DNA of 32,682 nt. Source: Bacillota bacterium (lineage in GTDB: Bacteria > Bacillota > Sulfobacillia > Sulfobacillales > Sulfobacillaceae). Under the pieces are notes generated by a model. That model searched no databases. It had not been told where the DNA came from and was given only the letters and a program-made list of their open reading frames with translations. The DNA lies in assembly GCA_021797675.1 (NCBI GenBank), contig JAJZZH010000219.1:1-32682 (forward strand), written 5' to 3'. Position numbers and translations under genes: made by a program. Below are positions 7,801 through 16,508 of this stretch, in pieces (within the stretch, counting starts at the first letter, position 1; each line of letters opens with the position of its first letter).

Positions 7801-9462
7801 GTGCGTTCCCCTTCCTCAAGTCCATCGAAATCTGTCCGTTCCCTAACCGGTCATCCCGACAACCCATTGACCCAAAATTTTCCCGCCCCGACGATATTGC
7901 ACAAGCCTTAGCATAACAACAATGACGATTCCTCGTCTAATCCGGTGTCTTCCTCGACTGCCAGGGTTAACCGACCGGCCGCGACCCCACGCGGGTAGGA
8001 AACCTGGTTGATCCTAGGCCGCCCTGGTTAACGGGGGTCCTGGGCGACTGGGAGGATCGGAACATCATGCCAGTTTGTCCATCCTGATTTGGCGGCGGGG
8101 ACTCCGGCGTTTACGCCGGCCTGTCTCCTCTCGTGCATTACGCATCCAGCGAATGGGTTGCGCGTTGGCGACGTTAACCACACGGTTCGGAACCACGTTG
8201 GGCACTTCGTGATCGAACGCGTCCTCCAAACGCAGAGCGCCGCGTGTGCGAATCGTGCTGACATAGCCCACGACGCCGGTTTTGACGGCGCGCACGCCGT
8301 CGCCTTTTTGGATGCGCACTGGTGCCCTTCGTCGATGTTGACCCGGCTTGTCGTGTCGGAGACACCGCCCCTCCCTGGCAGGGCTTTTCCTCCCGGGCGG
8401 CGGGCGGCGAGTTAGGGCAACGCTCGCCGACGCCATGACCGCTTCAACGTAGCCGGCTCGCTCTGAGGATCCCGACCGGCCGGGACTAGACAATGCGAGC
8501 TGACGGTTTCCCACGAGCTCCCGCCTTTTGGCCGGGGTCATTGACTTGCTCGATGGGTTCCTGCAATGCTCCCCACGGGTCGTCAGTCCGAGTGGATTGG
8601 CCTCGTGCCGGCCGACCGATCCCGGTTTCGCGGGCCGTCCTTCCGGTCCAGGGCGATGCAAGACTCCGTTCGGATATCAAAGTTCATCATTGCATGCTCA
8701 CCACGTTGCTGCCACTTTGCGGGTTCATCGCGTCACGGCGGCTTAGAGCCTCAAGGACCGATGGCCTCCATGCGCTTGGGCAATTGTGTTCTCTCGAAGT
8801 GATCAGACAAAATCCAGGACGATCACCCATAGATGAGTTCTCCCGTGGCGATCTGAACGGTCTTAATGATTTCCTCTTTGCTTAGGATAGTCGGTGTGGG
8901 GCCTGGAAGCAAACCGCATTCCCATCCGACGACTGTGGATCAACCGATAGACTCGGAGGGACTGGGGCGCAGCCAGGAAACGCGACCTTCGGGACGAAGC
9001 AGCTTGCGGGGCAGAAAACAGGCTTTGTCGACCCCCGGGCGGCCACAAGCTCGGGCAGCGTGTGATGTTCCCCCCGGTTCGTCCCGAAATGAGCACCTGC
9101 AACGACATCGACCTGACCCCCATACCCATTGCAGCCAAGGTCCAGGATGGGGATCGAGATGTTGGATCGCGACGGGCCATGGTGACTCCCTGGCGTTCCG
9201 TCGACGAAGAGTGCGTCTCGGCAAGAAAAATCCACCAACCCTCAACAAGGATTGCCACTTTAACAACGTGGGACAAGCGCGCATAATAAGATATTGAACG
9301 ATCCAGCTTACCTTCGATGACCATTTTACGGAAAGATCAGTAATCCATAGAAGACTTGTGCGAAGGATTTCCGGAACACGTCGGACGTTGCCGCCATCGA
9401 CTCGAAGGCGGTGGGGCGCGGTCGCGTGGGCTGAATCGTGGTCGGTCCGGGGGAGGACTGAG
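7801..9462. other. 1.6-kb stretch without a convincing gene
   Basis: Open frames occur on both strands, but none has a ribosome binding site together with a recognisable domain. Two minus-strand pieces look somewhat protein-like: about 8065-8310 (containing GALRLEDAFDHEVPNVVPN) and about 8990-9240 (containing SIPILDLGCNGYGGQVDVV). They are short, lack good starts and have other-frame continuations, as expected of decayed genes. I could not assign either to a family. Foldase promoter elements probably lie just above 7800, but no clear -35/-10 pair was found. Confidence 0.4.
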
Positions 9463-10311
9463 ATGCAAGGCATAAAGAAGGCCCGTGGAACCGCCGGCTG
9501 GCGGAACCGCATGCCGCTTTGGATCGGTGCGGCGGTGGCGTTCGCGCTCATTCTGATTATCGCCGCGGGACTCTGGTTGAGAGCTAGGGGACCAAGCACA
9601 GGACTGCGACTGGGCGGTCCGGCTCCAACTGCGTTGATGAGGGACTTGACCACGGTGCCGGCCGCCGTCTGGGCCAAACTCGCTACACGGGGGGCCGTGC
9701 CGGCCGAGGTGGTCCGCGGGAAAGCAAGACCCAGCCTGCTCTATGTGGGAGCAGAAGGCTGTCCATTCTGCGCGGCGGAACGTTGGCCCGTTATCGTGGC
9801 ACTCTCGCGCTTCGGCCACTGGTCCGGGCTGGATTTAATGCGCTCTGCTCCCAACGACGCCTCCTATCAGAATATCCCGACGCTTTCATTCCTGCACAGC
9901 ACCTTTCGAAGCCGGTACCTCACGGTAACGACGAAGGAGACCGCCGGCCGTTTTTTGGGGCCGTCCGGATTTTATCCCCCGCTGATGAAGCTAACCAAGG
10001 TCGAACAAGCAACCTTCAACCGCTATGACGGACCGCCCTATATTCCCCAAAAATATAGGCACTCAATTCCGTTTCTCTTGGTCGGCGGGCGCTATTTGTG
10101 GATTGGATCCGCCATTAGTCCCGGATTGTTAAGCGGCCGAGCATGGAGTGCCATCGCCAGGGAGGTTCATTCGGGGCAGGGGGCGACTGGCAGGTCGATT
10201 CTGGTCGCCGCGAATGCTCTGACGGCGGCGATTTGCGCGGTCGACGGCGGCAAGCCGGGCGGCGTGTGTCACCTCGTCGGGTCAAAGGTGCCGGCGGTGA
10301 CGGTCCCGTGA
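9463..10311 (+). CDS. DUF929-family membrane-anchored thioredoxin-like protein
   Basis: A 282-aa protein with one N-terminal membrane anchor (about 20-38) and an extracytoplasmic thioredoxin-like domain. The redox motif is GCPFCAAERW with Cys100 and Cys103, and a cis-proline candidate follows at 203 (SIPFLLV). A second cysteine pair, 258 and 269, lies near the C-terminus. The family (DUF929) is thought to include thiol oxidases or isomerases outside the membrane. GGAGG is 6 nt before the chosen ATG; the upstream frame is open but lacks this signal. Its stop overlaps the start of the VKOR gene (GTGA), so the two proteins are likely made together and act as a disulfide-forming pair, in the DsbA-like and DsbB-like roles. 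Confidence 0.88.
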   Translation: MQGIKKARGTAGWRNRMPLWIGAAVAFALILIIAAGLWLRARGPSTGLRLGGPAPTALMRDLTTVPAAVWAKLATRGAVPAEVVRGKARPSLLYVGAEGCPFCAAERWPVIVALSRFGHWSGLDLMRSAPNDASYQNIPTLSFLHSTFRSRYLTVTTKETAGRFLGPSGFYPPLMKLTKVEQATFNRYDGPPYIPQKYRHSIPFLLVGGRYLWIGSAISPGLLSGRAWSAIAREVHSGQGATGRSILVAANALTAAICAVDGGKPGGVCHLVGSKVPAVTVP

Positions 10312-10700
10312 GGTGGGCGGCCGTCGTCTTGGGGATGGCGGTGTCGGCGTATCTGACGGCCGTACACTACTACCGACCGGTGCCCTTGGTATGCGGGCAC
10401 TACGGCATGGTGGATTGCCAAAGTGTGCTGACCAGCGCCGAAGCCGTGTGGCTGGGCGTGCCGGTGAGTGCGTACGGACTCGGCTGGTTTCTCACCTATG
10501 GCATCCTCATCCGCGTTCGACATCTCGGTCGCTGGGTGATCCGCGGATGGGTGCTTTTGGGAACCACGACCGTGTGTTATCTGGTCTACGTCGAATTCGT
10601 GGTTTTGCAGAGCTTGTGCCTGTGGTGCTCGCTGCTGCACGTCATCATTTTGACTCTCTTGACCATCGAGCTGCGAGAGTGGGCGATATCCAGCGAATAA
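10308..10700 (+). CDS. VKOR-family membrane oxidoreductase (DsbB-like)
   Basis: A small polytopic membrane protein of 130 aa with four predicted helices. It has all the hallmark residues of the vitamin K epoxide reductase family: loop cysteines 29 and 37 (LVCGHYGMVDCQ), a conserved serine at 54 (GVPVSAYGL), and the quinone-side CxxC at 104-107 (CLWC). Bacterial VKORs pass electrons from a periplasmic or extracellular thioredoxin-like partner to quinone, allowing disulfide formation. The GTG start overlaps the stop of the DUF929 gene by four bases and has only a weak ribosome binding site, so translation is likely coupled. Confidence 0.93.
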   Translation: MRWAAVVLGMAVSAYLTAVHYYRPVPLVCGHYGMVDCQSVLTSAEAVWLGVPVSAYGLGWFLTYGILIRVRHLGRWVIRGWVLLGTTTVCYLVYVEFVVLQSLCLWCSLLHVIILTLLTIELREWAISSE

Positions 10701-10848
10701 TGGCCATGGCAGTCCTCGGCACAACCGTATTAACTTTCCAACGATTTGGCGCAAGGTTTTTAGAAGGAGATTGCGCGTCGACGGCGAATCATTCTACCGC
10801 GTGCATAAACTGAAGAATACCTGAATTACGATGGAGGAATTCGTTACG

Positions 10849-12267
10849 ATGGCAACATGGAAACGCAAGCGCTGGGGGAAATTTGCTGGCCTGGGGGGAG
10901 CGGCCGGTTTGGCCCTGCTGATCGGCACCGCCGGTCGCTGGGAGAGATATTCGTCGCCGACGCTTAGCCCAATCAAGATGATATGGGTTCGTTCGACCCA
11001 GCCGCTCGGACTGACGCCGCAGTCGTGGCCTACTTTTCACCGTTCATTCAACAACAACAGTGCCTTTGTTGACAGCGGTGCTCCCAGCGGACCAAGCTAC
11101 CTGATGCAGTTGCCAACCTTGGCCAGCAGCGACTCCCCGGTCGTCAATCATCGCCTGTTGGTGAACCTCAGTGAGGCCGGTGGGCGTGCCGACGGAGTAT
11201 ATCCCGGATTTACGATGGCTATCTTGCCGCGCAATGGGCACGTCTTGTGGAAACAGCAGATGCCCAACAGCGTACCGTCGGAGCCCGTGGTGGCCGATCA
11301 CTTGGTATTCGTCGGCGAAGGCAACGCGGTCTTCCGCAGTCGATTTCGTTTCCCGATCCCTGCGATTTTGGGCAACACGGTTCGAGGCACGGGTCCCAGC
11401 GCGGTCTTGGCGTATTCCGCGACAACCGGGCGGTTAGTTTGGAAGTATCCGACGGTGGGGTCGGACCAACCGTCGCCGACAGTTTACCAAGGCCGGCTGT
11501 ATGTGGTCAACGGGTCCCGACGCTTAGATGTCTTGGACCCCAAGACTGGCCGCTTTATTTGGGGCTGCAATTTAGGCGTCTATGTAAGCCGATCGAGTCC
11601 GCGCATTGCCAACGAAACGTTGTATGTGGGCGGGGGAGGGCCCGATGAGGTGGTCGCCGTGAATCTGGTGACGCACCGGGTGATTTGGCGGGTTCACTTT
11701 CTGAAGGCCATTGGGGCGGTTGACGACACCCCGCTCGCCTTGAGCGGCAATCAGATCTATGGGGAAACCATGGTGGGCTCGCCCTATGTCCCGCTGCTCA
11801 ACGCAGACCACCATCAGACATTGTTCGCGCTCAATGCGCTGAACGGGCGCCTGCTATGGCGCAAAAAACTCGCGTTCGGATTCGAACCTCGGTATAAGCA
11901 GGGATCGACGCCCATGATTCACGGTAATGTGGTCTATGTGGGTAACGCTATCAACGGCAAGTTCTTTGCATTCAACCGTTTTACTGGTAGGCTCTTATGG
12001 TTTGTGCGCCTACCGGATCCGGTCACCCGTCCCGCGGTATGGGTACACGGCTTCGTCGTAGGAATCACGTCGCACGGCCGCCTGTTCGCAGTGAACCAAG
12101 GGGGCACCGGCCTGCGTACCCTGCGCATTGCCCGCTGGGTCAATGCCTTTGGTCCTGTCTTGATTGACCGGACGCTCTTTGTGGCCGGAAATTCTCCCCA
12201 TCGCGGATATTTGGCGGCCGTTCCCTTGGACCGGTTGATCCTGGCGCCTCGCCAGCGTGCTCTCTGA
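10849..12267 (+). CDS. Exported PQQ-binding-like beta-propeller protein
   Basis: A 472-aa protein with an N-terminal membrane segment (about 12-28) and a long domain of repeated blades of the PQQ-enzyme/BamB-like type: A-x-x-G-x-x-x-W signatures recur (PRNGHVLWK, SATTGRLVWK, DPKTGRFIWG, NLVTHRVIWR, NALNGRLLWR, NRFTGRLLWF). No quinoprotein catalytic residues or cytochrome c motif were recognised, so enzyme activity is uncertain. GGAGG precedes ATG 10849 by 11 nt; an in-frame ATG at 10831 lies before that signal. It follows the VKOR gene by about 150 bp and may share its transcript. It could be a scaffold or a receptor at the cell surface. Confidence 0.83.
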   Translation: MATWKRKRWGKFAGLGGAAGLALLIGTAGRWERYSSPTLSPIKMIWVRSTQPLGLTPQSWPTFHRSFNNNSAFVDSGAPSGPSYLMQLPTLASSDSPVVNHRLLVNLSEAGGRADGVYPGFTMAILPRNGHVLWKQQMPNSVPSEPVVADHLVFVGEGNAVFRSRFRFPIPAILGNTVRGTGPSAVLAYSATTGRLVWKYPTVGSDQPSPTVYQGRLYVVNGSRRLDVLDPKTGRFIWGCNLGVYVSRSSPRIANETLYVGGGGPDEVVAVNLVTHRVIWRVHFLKAIGAVDDTPLALSGNQIYGETMVGSPYVPLLNADHHQTLFALNALNGRLLWRKKLAFGFEPRYKQGSTPMIHGNVVYVGNAINGKFFAFNRFTGRLLWFVRLPDPVTRPAVWVHGFVVGITSHGRLFAVNQGGTGLRTLRIARWVNAFGPVLIDRTLFVAGNSPHRGYLAAVPLDRLILAPRQRAL

Positions 12268-12401
12268 GGAGCGAAGACCGAACACTCAGTCTCTTCCGCT
12301 TGCGTGACGCGTGCCGTGGCCCGAATTGGACGATCGGCCGAGGTGACGGTATCATGAATGCGGACGACCATTCGATTTCACAAAAAAGGGGTGAGGCAAG
12401 C

Positions 12402-13193
12402 GTGGGACTACTCACGGGGAAAACGGCGGTCGTGATTGGAGTAGCCAACAAACGAAGCATTGCGTGGGGGATTGCCAAGGCACTCGACCGTGAAGGGGCT
12501 ACCCTCGCGCTCACCTATCAGACCGAGCACTTTCGGGATAACTTGGAGAAAATGCGCGGAGAACTCAGCCAAGATCCGGTGACCGCCCGCCTAGACGTCT
12601 TGGATGCGGATTCCGTGCGCACCTTTCGCGAAACCTTAGAGCAACAGTGGTCCGACCGCGGACTCAGCATCCTGGTGCACTCGATCGCCCATGCGCGGCG
12701 CGAAGACTTGGCAGGCCGATTTGTGGATACCTCTCGGGATGGCTTTTTGCACGCGCTGGAGGTAAGCGCATACTCGCTTCCCCGGGTGACTCGGGCGTTG
12801 CTGCCCCTGTTTGCCAAGGCCGGCGGCGGGAGTGTCATCACCTTGACCTATCAGGGATCCGACCGGGTAGTGCCGAATTACAACGTGATGGGAGTGGCCA
12901 AGGCAGCACTGGAATCGGCGACGCGCTATTTGGCCTATGACCTGGGCCGGCAAGGGATTCGGGTCAATGCCATCTCCGCCGGGCCGGTGCGCACCCTGGC
13001 GGCGGCAGGTGTCAAAGACAGCTCCTCGGCACTGCACCGGGTGGAGGAGCGGGCGCCAATCCCCGAAAACATTACCACCGATGATTTAGGCAATGCTGCA
13101 GTGTTTCTGGCCTCCGACTGGTCGCGTGGGGTCACTGGTCAGATTCTCTTTGTCGACAGCGGAATGCATATTATGGGCGGCTATTTGGCTTGA
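12402..13193 (+). CDS. fabI: Enoyl-[acyl-carrier-protein] reductase FabI
   Basis: The NAD(P)H-dependent enoyl-ACP reductase of type II fatty acid synthesis, which makes the last reduction in each elongation cycle. It is a short-chain dehydrogenase fold with the FabI-specific nucleotide motif (GVANKRSIAWGIAKAL) and the catalytic Tyr-x6-Lys in VPNYNVMGVAKAALES. C-terminal GQILFVDSGMHIMG is also typical. From the GTG at 12402 the protein has 263 aa, the family norm, and starts GLLTGKTAVVIG as relatives do. An in-frame ATG at 12354 also has a ribosome binding site (GAGGTG, 8 nt) and would add 16 residues. Its stop codon is part of the -35 of the tRNA promoter. Confidence 0.95.
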   Translation: MGLLTGKTAVVIGVANKRSIAWGIAKALDREGATLALTYQTEHFRDNLEKMRGELSQDPVTARLDVLDADSVRTFRETLEQQWSDRGLSILVHSIAHARREDLAGRFVDTSRDGFLHALEVSAYSLPRVTRALLPLFAKAGGGSVITLTYQGSDRVVPNYNVMGVAKAALESATRYLAYDLGRQGIRVNAISAGPVRTLAAAGVKDSSSALHRVEERAPIPENITTDDLGNAAVFLASDWSRGVTGQILFVDSGMHIMGGYLA

Positions 13194-13218
13194 CGAACCA
13201 CCGGGACACTGCTATACT
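13190..13218 (+). promoter_or_regulatory. Promoter of the three-tRNA cluster
   Basis: TTGACG (13190-13195), a 17-bp spacer and TATACT (13213-13218) form a near-consensus vegetative promoter 14 bases before the first tRNA. The -35 hexamer contains the fabI stop codon TGA. Confidence 0.85.
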
Positions 13219-13232
13219 CACCACTAGTGGTT

Positions 13233-13307
13233 GCGGAAGTAGCTCAGAGGTAGAGCATCGCCTTGCCAAGGCGAGGGTCGCGGGTTCAAATCCCGTCTTC
13301 CGCTCCA
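13233..13307 (+). tRNA. tRNA-Gly (anticodon GCC), CCA encoded
   Basis: Acceptor stem GCGGAAG pairs with CTTCCGC. The anticodon loop CTTGCCAAG gives anticodon GCC, glycine. The T arm reads GGGTTCAAATCCC. Discriminator T at 13304 is followed by an encoded CCA. Confidence 0.96.
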
Positions 13308-13331
13308 ATGTGTATCCTTCACAGGTTCCAA

Positions 13332-13406
13332 GGCGACGTAGCCAAGAGGTAAGGCAGGGGTCTGCAAAACCCCTATTCCCCGGTTCGAATCCGGGCGTCG
13401 CCTCCA
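13332..13406 (+). tRNA. tRNA-Cys (anticodon GCA), CCA encoded
   Basis: Acceptor stem GGCGACG pairs with CGTCGCC. The anticodon arm GGGGT-CTGCAAA-ACCCC gives anticodon GCA, cysteine. The T arm reads CCGGTTCGAATCCGG and CCA is encoded. Confidence 0.96.
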
Positions 13407-13418
13407 GGTACACGCAAT

Positions 13419-13496
13419 GGGTGGTTAGCTCAGTTGGTTAGAGCGCTCGCTTGACATGCGAGAGGTTCAGAGGTTCGAGTCCTCTACCGCCCACCA
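13419..13496 (+). tRNA. tRNA-Val (anticodon GAC), CCA encoded
   Basis: Acceptor stem GGGTGGT pairs with ACCGCCC with one G-T pair. The anticodon arm CTCGC-TTGACAT-GCGAG gives anticodon GAC, valine. The T arm reads AGAGGTTCGAGTCCTCT, and the CCA end is encoded. Confidence 0.95.
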
Positions 13497-13508
13497 CGCA
13501 TTTGTATC

Positions 13509-13536
13509 CCCGCAAGCGATTGCGGGATTTTTGTTT
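13509..13536 (+). terminator. Rho-independent terminator of the tRNA cluster
   Basis: Stem CCCGCAA (13509-13515) pairs with TTGCGGG (13520-13526) around a GCGA loop and is followed by ATTTTTGTTT. It lies 12 bases after tRNA-Val. Confidence 0.9.
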
Positions 13537-13854
13537 GACAAGTTCTCCGGCAAATTCCGAGTGGCGCACTTTCCTGCGTTGGCGAGATATGTCCATGAAC
13601 AAGAAGCCGTAGATATGCTTAAGCACGTTATATAGGATTGCGATGCGGCCCGGGACCAACGAGCAATCTGAAATGGGCCTAGAAACCAGGTTTGTGTGGA
13701 CATTTGCGCCCATACGGCTGAGAACGTTGTCGCGGCGACCGCGGTTGACCGGTGGCTGAATCCGATGAAACCCCGACCGCAACCGATGCCAACTGCGTGG
13801 CGTTATGCATAGTGCAATCGCGGTTTGACATTAGATCACGGAGGTAACGGATTG
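13537..13854. other. Intergenic stretch after the tRNA cluster
   Basis: No gene with a ribosome binding site was found. A minus-strand frame at about 13520-13780 (containing RIAILYNVLKHIYGFLFMD) looks slightly protein-like, but it runs into the tRNA genes and has no start signal. It could be a decayed gene next to a tRNA, a common place for integrated DNA, but there is no further support. Confidence 0.3.
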
Positions 13855-14787
13855 ATGCAAATTCTCAGACGGCGTATCGTGGTGTGGCTGGTTCTAGCCA
13901 TCGCTCTCGTTTTCGGCATCGGTTACATGGTTTACGCTGCGGCCGGAACGCACCCCGCTCCCCGACATCGGCCCGCTCCGCGTCCACCATCGACCGCACC
14001 GCGTCCGCGTCGCCGCCGCCAGCTTGCCCGACACCCCATTTCGCGGCCCATCTTTCATTTGGCTCGGCCGACCGTGCAGCATCCGCTCACCATCTTGTCC
14101 ATCGGGGACTCCCTGGGCGAGGACCTCGGTTATGGACTAAGGGATCTCCTGGCATCGCACCGCAACATCCGCCTGATACGGGACGCAGTCGGCTCGACCG
14201 GTCTGGTGAATACCGCCTATTACAATTGGCCGCTTAAATTCCAGGCGGAGCTAGCCGCCTATCACCCCCAATTGGTCGTGGTGTTAATCGGCGGCAACGA
14301 CGCCCTCAGTTTCAACCAAAACGGTCACTTTGTCGCCTTCGGGTCATCCCTTTGGCGCCGCGATTATGGTGCCCGGGTGGCCACCATGATGAACGAAGCG
14401 ACGCGCGCGAAGGCGCGAATGATTTGGGTCGGACTGCCAATTATGGGTCCCAAGTCGGTGTTGCCCAATTCCTCCATGAAGGCGCTCAATTCCGTCTACC
14501 AAGCGCAAGCCAAGCGACATCCGGGGGTGATGTATCTCTCCAGCTGGAAAGTTTTTCAAGGTTCCGGTGGCCAGTACGTCGAATATCTGAAAAACCGGAC
14601 CGGCATGAGCCAAATCGTGCGCGACACCGATGGCGTGCATATCGCCCCTCCGGCTGGCCAGGAGCTCATTGCCACCGCAGTCATCGGTGCCTTGGATCGC
14701 GCCGCCGGGCTGCGTATCTGCCCTGCCAACGATATTTGGCACCGCTATCTTCCTCCCTTCTGTTCCGCGGCGTCGAAAGGCAAATAA
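13855..14787 (+). CDS. Secreted or anchored SGNH-fold hydrolase (DUF459-like)
   Basis: A 310-aa protein with an N-terminal membrane segment (about 8-30), a proline- and arginine-rich linker (33-73) and an SGNH/GDSL-type hydrolase domain. Block I is SIGDSLGEDLG with the nucleophile Ser86, the IGGND motif is at 146-149, and the final block DGVHI supplies Asp259 and His262. Such enzymes are esterases or acyltransferases acting on cell-wall or envelope polymers; the substrate here is unknown. GGAGGT is 9 nt before the chosen ATG, and an earlier in-frame start at 13825 lies upstream of that site. It is a single gene. Confidence 0.87.
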   Translation: MQILRRRIVVWLVLAIALVFGIGYMVYAAAGTHPAPRHRPAPRPPSTAPRPRRRRQLARHPISRPIFHLARPTVQHPLTILSIGDSLGEDLGYGLRDLLASHRNIRLIRDAVGSTGLVNTAYYNWPLKFQAELAAYHPQLVVVLIGGNDALSFNQNGHFVAFGSSLWRRDYGARVATMMNEATRAKARMIWVGLPIMGPKSVLPNSSMKALNSVYQAQAKRHPGVMYLSSWKVFQGSGGQYVEYLKNRTGMSQIVRDTDGVHIAPPAGQELIATAVIGALDRAAGLRICPANDIWHRYLPPFCSAASKGK

Positions 14788-14812
14788 CCCGTGGGCAGGG
14801 ACGGGCAGCGTG

Positions 14813-14865
14813 GCAGGCGGCAGCATGCATAGATGTACGGAGGGGATTGGGCTCCTGCCGCCTGC
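14813..14865. terminator. Inverted repeat between convergent genes, possible terminator
   Basis: GCAGGCGGCAG (14813-14823) is the exact inverse of 14855-14865, with 31 bases between the arms. It stands between the converging hydrolase and oxidoreductase genes. There is no T tract on either side, so termination is only possible. Confidence 0.45.
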
Positions 14866-14877
14866 TCAGCCATTGCC

Positions 14878-15540
14878 CTAGTTTTTCGCCCGCCAAGCGG
14901 GTCTGCGAACCGGACTCGCCGCGGCCAAGGCCTTGATCAGCGCCTCGCGCTCGAAGTCGGCGATATAGCAGGGCGTGCCGGGTTGTTGCCGCCACGACTG
15001 GTCGATGCCGCCCGCGTCGACCGGGTCGAATCCCAATTGGTCGATGAGTTGCATGACCACCGCCTTTTTTTCCGGTTCGTCCCCGGCCACCGGCAAGGCA
15101 ATTCGGCCGTCGTTTCCCTGCGGCCTGCCTTTTTCCCGCAAATGCCGGGCTTGGATGTTGTTGAAGGCCTTGACGACTGCGTGGTTCAGCTGCCGTTCTA
15201 CCCAGCGACTTTCCGGCATCCCGTCTTCGATCTCGGCGATCTTGCCATCGCGCTCGGGGTAGTAGTTATTGGTGTCGATGACGGCGGCGTCTGGAGCCAG
15301 CTCGTCGAGGAGCCCTGCGGGCAACTGAGCAACGTTCCCCAAGGGAATGGTGATCACCACCACGTCTTTGCCCCGAGCGGCCTGCCGCACTGTGACGGCT
15401 TGTGCCCGCGTTTCCCGCGCCAAGTCGGCCAACGTCTCAGGGCCGCGGGAATTGGCGACCGCGACGTCGTGCCCAAGTTGAGCAAAGCGCTGGGTCAGCG
15501 TTCCGCCAATCATGCCCGCGCCAATGATACCAATGTTCAT
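14878..15540 (-). CDS. NADP/F420-type oxidoreductase (F420-dependent NADP reductase-like)
   Basis: A 220-aa Rossmann-fold protein starting with GIIGAGMIGGTLTQRF, the nucleotide-binding motif of the NADP-oxidoreductase, coenzyme F420-dependent family. NSRGPETL follows at the position that reads the NADP phosphate in relatives, and AVVKAFNNI is a conserved later motif. Members reduce NADP with F420H2 or act as dehydrogenases on other substrates; the cofactor partner cannot be decided from sequence. ATG has GAGGAG 7 nt upstream. The frame stays open for 66 further codons upstream without a signal. The 294 bp between it and the OsmC gene show no other gene. Confidence 0.87.
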   Translation of the reverse strand: MNIGIIGAGMIGGTLTQRFAQLGHDVAVANSRGPETLADLARETRAQAVTVRQAARGKDVVVITIPLGNVAQLPAGLLDELAPDAAVIDTNNYYPERDGKIAEIEDGMPESRWVERQLNHAVVKAFNNIQARHLREKGRPQGNDGRIALPVAGDEPEKKAVVMQLIDQLGFDPVDAGGIDQSWRQQPGTPCYIADFEREALIKALAAASPVRRPAWRAKN

Positions 15541-15834
15541 CGCGCATCTCCTCTCCCCAAAATCCTGCACTCCAGCATCCGTTGCGCCCCGTATCCGGCG
15601 GCCCCCGGCGACCAAGAGATCCGCCCGGGATGGATCCCAGAGTCGGCGACCGCCACCTCTCATGCCGTGTTCGCGGCCGAACGGCTGAAGACGCCGTTGC
15701 CGGGGGCCCACCGTGGACCTTGGCCACGATGGCTTCACGGCTGGTACGGTCCTCCATCCTTGGATCTTCGAAGCGCCCCGTTTTTCAGCTACTTGCCTGG
15801 ACTGAGCGCCTCGTCCCCCGGCGATCGGACCTGG

Positions 15835-16281
15835 TTACGCAGGTTGTCCATGGCCGAGGTGCCCAATGGTCACACCATTCAAGCAAATCTCCACGTTAAT
15901 GGCCGCGCTGTTGGCCAACATCGCGGAGACACTGCAATACCGCTCCTGGCTGAGCTGAACCGCCCGCACCACCTTGTCCCTGGCGGACGCGTCGCCCTCG
16001 ATCCGGTACACCAACCGAATTTCTTGGTACACCTTGGGATGCTCGGGTGCCCGCGATGCGCTAATTTCCATGTCGAACGCCGTATACGGAACCCGCATCT
16101 TGTTGAGAATGGAGACCACATCCATGCCCGTACACCCCCCAAGCGCGACCAAGACCAACTCCATGGGCCGCACGCCTCGATTCTCTCCCCCCACTTCGCT
16201 GGCCGCATCCATCCATACGTGGTGCCCGGAATCGGTTATGCCTTCAAACGCCATCGATCCGCGAAAAGCAACCGTGGTCAT
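15835..16281 (-). CDS. OsmC-family peroxiredoxin-like protein
   Basis: A 148-aa protein of the OsmC/Ohr/YhfA superfamily. The two reactive cysteines are in place: Cys50 in ALGGCTGMD and Cys116 in SQERYCSVSAML, with Arg38 and Glu41 nearby (RPMELVLVAL). The family reduces organic hydroperoxides with thiols, and the sequence is nearer the OsmC/YhfA branch than Ohr. ATG has GGGGGT upstream. It is a single gene on the minus strand. Confidence 0.9.
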   Translation of the reverse strand: MTTVAFRGSMAFEGITDSGHHVWMDAASEVGGENRGVRPMELVLVALGGCTGMDVVSILNKMRVPYTAFDMEISASRAPEHPKVYQEIRLVYRIEGDASARDKVVRAVQLSQERYCSVSAMLANSAAINVEICLNGVTIGHLGHGQPA

Positions 16282-16362
16282 AAGATACCCCCTTCACCCC
16301 TGCGGGTGTGATGTCCCGAGCCACTCCTGCATGACGCCTAAGTGACCGTCCTGTCCAGTCTC

Positions 16363-16386
16363 ATTATAGCGCCGAGTGGTCGGCGC
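16363..16386 (-). promoter_or_regulatory. Likely promoter and operator of the OsmC gene
   Basis: On the minus strand a perfect -10 TATAAT lies at 16363-16368. Just upstream is a 7-bp inverted repeat, GCGCCGA-GTGG-TCGGCGC (16369-16386), in the spacer region, a usual place for a repressor to act. The -35 hexamer is poor. Confidence 0.45.
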
Positions 16387-16436
16387 ACCGCGGGTCGAGC
16401 GGCTCAGAACCGGCGAACAGGGCGGGAACATCGTCT

Positions 16437-16466
16437 TTCATGGTTCGTGCCCCATCGTGGTACAAT
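16437..16466 (+). promoter_or_regulatory. Promoter of the beta-propeller gene
   Basis: TTCATG (16437-16442) and TACAAT (16461-16466) are 18 bp apart, and TG stands one base before the -10, giving an extended element. The start codon follows 43 bases downstream. Confidence 0.6.
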
Positions 16467-16508
16467 ACCTCACATTACCGGTGCGGACCGCGACAGGAGG
16501 AGAGCAAG

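Noticed and set aside
8065-8661. 198-codon minus-strand frame in the gene-poor stretch
   Set aside because: Very rich in arginine and proline with no start signal; only its last third looks protein-like, so it is reported as a possible remnant and not as a gene.
13171-13441. Open frames on both strands across the tRNA genes, with phrases such as GFEPATLALARRCSTSELL
   Set aside because: These are the well-known false proteins obtained by translating tRNA genes; the three tRNAs explain the sequence fully.
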